The notes below the pieces were generated by a model that was given only the letters and a program-made list of their open reading frames with translations, searched no databases and had not been told where the DNA came from. This document shows, one piece after another, positions 57,461 to 59,393 of a stretch of DNA of 59,393 nt; within the stretch, counting starts at the first letter, position 1; each line of letters begins with the position of its first letter. Source of the stretch: Caulobacteraceae bacterium. GTDB taxonomy: Bacteria > Pseudomonadota > Alphaproteobacteria > Caulobacterales > Caulobacteraceae. The position numbers and the translations under genes are program-made. The stretch covers positions 1 to 59,393 of the forward strand of contig CANJRI010000010.1 in the NCBI GenBank assembly GCA_947476555.1, read 5' to 3'.

Positions 57461-59311
57461 CTAGATTGCATCTTTGGCGATCTCCCGGATGGCCCTGTTG
57501 ATTTGGCTCCTCCAGGGCTCCGAGACGGTGTCAATCTCCTTTGAGATCGACGCGATCACTGCAGGACCACTCTCACGTTTTGCGACTTGGCGCAGGATCC
57601 GTTCCGCGTCGCCCGCCCTGGCGGCCGCCAAGGCGATGTCTCGAGGCCGCCATTTCGATGTGAGCAGGGCTTGGGCAAGCTCCCTGCGCGCCGTCTTGCT
57701 GCGATCCCAATCAAAGAAGGGAAACACGAAGGACGCGAAGTCTGGTCGGCCTTCTTGCTGAAGCTCCCGATAAACCGAGGGAAAAGCCGAAGCTATGATC
57801 GGCGACGCCGCTCTTCCCCTCTCGCGCATGGCGAACGGCAGCAGCTTGGCACTGCCTCGGAGAAAGCCGCGCATGTCGATCGCCTCGGCATCCCAAAGGA
57901 GGCGGCCGACAGCCTCGCTGGCCTCGTAGGACAGGTCGAGGACATGCCGGCCAATGACCGCGTCCGCCAGCATCTCTGGGACCTTGAGGAGCTCAATCCT
58001 GGTCGCGGGTGCGGCCCCGTCGAAGAGGATCAGATTGCGGCTCGCGAGCGCGCGCTCGATACCTTGGGCAACGCCGGAGACGATTGAGCGCGCACCGTCG
58101 AGCTCGCCGCCTGCACGGTCGAGTAGACCCGCCAACAACCGATCACGATCAGGCGCGAAGTCTCGGCCAAGGGCCGTCTCGAGTGCTTTCGCCGCGATCG
58201 CACTACCCCGGCGCCCCGGGACGTTCGGAAGGATTCGCACCACCAGTGCGACTAGGTCGCGGGCCTCCATTGGAACCGACTCCGCGATCCGCGCGAGAAG
58301 CTCTGTGGCACCAACCTCCGCCCCCAATAGATCGACGCTCTTTGCTAGGACGCCGGGCCTAGCGACGATCGACCGCAACTGGTCGGACGATGCGGAGCCG
58401 AGCACATCCAGGAGAAGCTGCTGCTGCCGGCGGCCGTCCGCCTCGCGCAGTCCGTCGAGGATCCAGTCAATGTCAGCAGCCGTCGGCTCGAGAAGGCTTC
58501 GCAGCATCGAGTCGACAATTGGCGAACGCGCGGCTTTAGCCACAACCTGCCGTACGCCGGTCGAAGCGCCGGTCCGCCTTGCGGCCTCCACGATGACGTC
58601 GTTGAGATCGCTCTGCTCAAGCGCGTTGGCGAGCCGTAGCCTCTCCGCTTCCGCGACGACGTCGTCGCCGGGCGCAGAAGAGAGGAAAAGCCGGAGCAGT
58701 CCGGCGTGGCGGTCGCCAACCAGATGCTGCGTCAAGCGGCGGCGAGCTTCGCTCCTTTCGTTGAGCTCCACTTGCTCGACACCTGCCTCCAGCGCGGGCT
58801 CAATGCCAAAATCACCTCCCAGCGCTAGTGCGGCGAGGCTTCTGGCCGCCAGAAGGAGCCTGAGCAGATGCGGTCCTGACAGTTCGGCTAGAGCCGCGCC
58901 GACTGGGTCGAAAGGCTTGGCGTTGGCCAGGCCCTCCGCCATTCCGCTCATGAGGAAGTCGCCACCCTCCTCTTCGAGCAGTGCCGGGATCGCCGCGACT
59001 GCTTCGAGCGGCCGCAGAAGCGCAAGTGACATGGTTGACGAGCGAACTGAGCGCGCGAGAGACAATTGCCACTGCGTGCGGCCGAGCTTTCCTATGAGCA
59101 CCTGGAGAAAACGCCAGGCCTCATCCGGAGGCATTTCCCCCACCGCCGTCCTTGCAGCTCTAGCCAATACTGGCGACAGGTTCTCGACAAGGCTGCCGCG
59201 TCGGGTCGTTCTCGTGTTGGCGATGTCCAGTAGGCCTAGAGCCGCATTGTCCGCCGTCAGCGCCAATGAGACAGATTCAGGGTTCCAGCTAGCGGAGGGT
59301 TTTGGTCTCAT
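57461..59311 (-). CDS. Large helical protein of unknown function (possible island/conflict gene)
   Basis: 616 residues with no signal peptide or membrane segment. By eye it is nearly all alpha-helical, rich in Ala, Leu, Arg and Glu, with repeat-like helices (SLAALALGGDFGIEPALEAG, LLARIAESVPMEARDLVALV), resembling HEAT/TPR-type scaffolds, though no exact repeat was aligned. No catalytic motif was found. Third-position GC looks lower than in neighbouring genes, consistent with transfer. The ATG at 59311 overlaps the stop of an upstream gene by 4 bases, so it is the second (or later) gene of an operon. Its position next to tRNA-Ser suggests a mobile or defence island. Function not assigned. Confidence 0.75.
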   Translation of the reverse strand: MRPKPSASWNPESVSLALTADNAALGLLDIANTRTTRRGSLVENLSPVLARAARTAVGEMPPDEAWRFLQVLIGKLGRTQWQLSLARSVRSSTMSLALLRPLEAVAAIPALLEEEGGDFLMSGMAEGLANAKPFDPVGAALAELSGPHLLRLLLAARSLAALALGGDFGIEPALEAGVEQVELNERSEARRRLTQHLVGDRHAGLLRLFLSSAPGDDVVAEAERLRLANALEQSDLNDVIVEAARRTGASTGVRQVVAKAARSPIVDSMLRSLLEPTAADIDWILDGLREADGRRQQQLLLDVLGSASSDQLRSIVARPGVLAKSVDLLGAEVGATELLARIAESVPMEARDLVALVVRILPNVPGRRGSAIAAKALETALGRDFAPDRDRLLAGLLDRAGGELDGARSIVSGVAQGIERALASRNLILFDGAAPATRIELLKVPEMLADAVIGRHVLDLSYEASEAVGRLLWDAEAIDMRGFLRGSAKLLPFAMRERGRAASPIIASAFPSVYRELQQEGRPDFASFVFPFFDWDRSKTARRELAQALLTSKWRPRDIALAAARAGDAERILRQVAKRESGPAVIASISKEIDTVSEPWRSQINRAIREIAKDAI

Positions 59312-59393
59312 CGCAGTGACGTAGGAACGAAGATGAGATCAAAACCCTTGCCCTCGAAGGCGACCCCCGGCGAGCGGGTGGTGAAGGATATCC
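59308..59393 (-). CDS. C-terminal end of an unidentified gene (5' part outside window)
   Basis: Only the last 27 residues are visible, ending GFDLIFVPTSLR before a TGA at 59308-59310. The stop overlaps the ATG of the 616-residue gene (ATGA). The frame has no stop up to the window edge. The residues look like the final strand and tail of a compact domain; the family cannot be told. Confidence 0.55.
   Translation of the reverse strand, partial: ISFTTRSPGVAFEGKGFDLIFVPTSLR

Noticed and set aside
57223..57501. Plus-strand frame of 92 residues starting inside the tRNA
   Set aside because: It begins within the tRNA-Ser gene and has no ribosome site or family similarity; it is chance coding in the tRNA and the AT-rich gap.

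Overview
The window looks like an ordinary chromosomal stretch of a GC-rich alphaproteobacterium. The best guess is the family Caulobacteraceae, perhaps Phenylobacterium or Caulobacter. This is an inference from several signs: a TrcR (DUF1013) gene, a COQ9 gene, a methanosarcina-type serC paired with serA, an imuA-imuB-dnaE2 cassette behind a GTTC-N7-GTTC LexA box, a cluster of GANTC (CcrM) sites, and glucose catabolism by the Entner-Doudoroff route. No gene-free gap is longer than about 200 bases until the right end.

Layout. 1-4650: a left-truncated glycosyltransferase reading in frame with a TetR-type DNA-binding domain, a TetR regulator, and the dTDP-rhamnose genes rfbB-rfbD-rfbA (no rfbC in view). 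4837-8766: a MATE exporter, a class C beta-lactamase-like hydrolase, and a RibB protein with a degenerate RibA-like tail. 8907-13013: a serralysin-type RTX metalloprotease, trcR, ubiX with a downstream TIGR02444 gene, and two short DUF465 genes. 13020-18554: a diguanylate cyclase, purEK, COQ9, rpsU (apparent CTG start) and ftsH. 18556-22921: an RTX glucose/sorbosone dehydrogenase that shares its C-terminal secretion module with the metalloprotease, then folP-thiD-nucleotidyltransferase. 22981-26955: two related small exported proteins, a hybrid histidine kinase and two conserved hypothetical genes. 27086-29988: serC-serA, with a structured leader and an intergenic palindromic repeat.

30023-42516 is rich in DNA repair genes. 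A MoaD-like/BNR-repeat pair comes first. Then the SOS mutasome genes (imuA, imuB, dnaE2) diverge from ku, and ligD lies about 2 kb beyond ku. The imuA-ku intergenic region holds a perfect LexA box and six GANTC sites, four of them spaced 10, 10 and 15 bp apart. This suggests joint damage and cell-cycle control.

42528-57113 is a central carbon locus: otsBA (trehalose), zwf, a GH15 enzyme, pyk, a glycogen-debranching-like enzyme with a GT4 glycosyltransferase, and the operon pgl-edd-glk-eda. Together these take glucose to glucose-6-phosphate, then 6-phosphogluconate, then pyruvate, and connect this to trehalose and glucan turnover.

At 57201-57290 a tRNA-Ser(CGA) gene marks a sharp change. Immediately 3' of its CCA the sequence becomes AT-rich and is followed by an unrecognised 616-residue helical protein, translationally coupled to a gene that runs off the window. 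This is the most likely edge of a mobile or defence-type island and the least explained part of the window.
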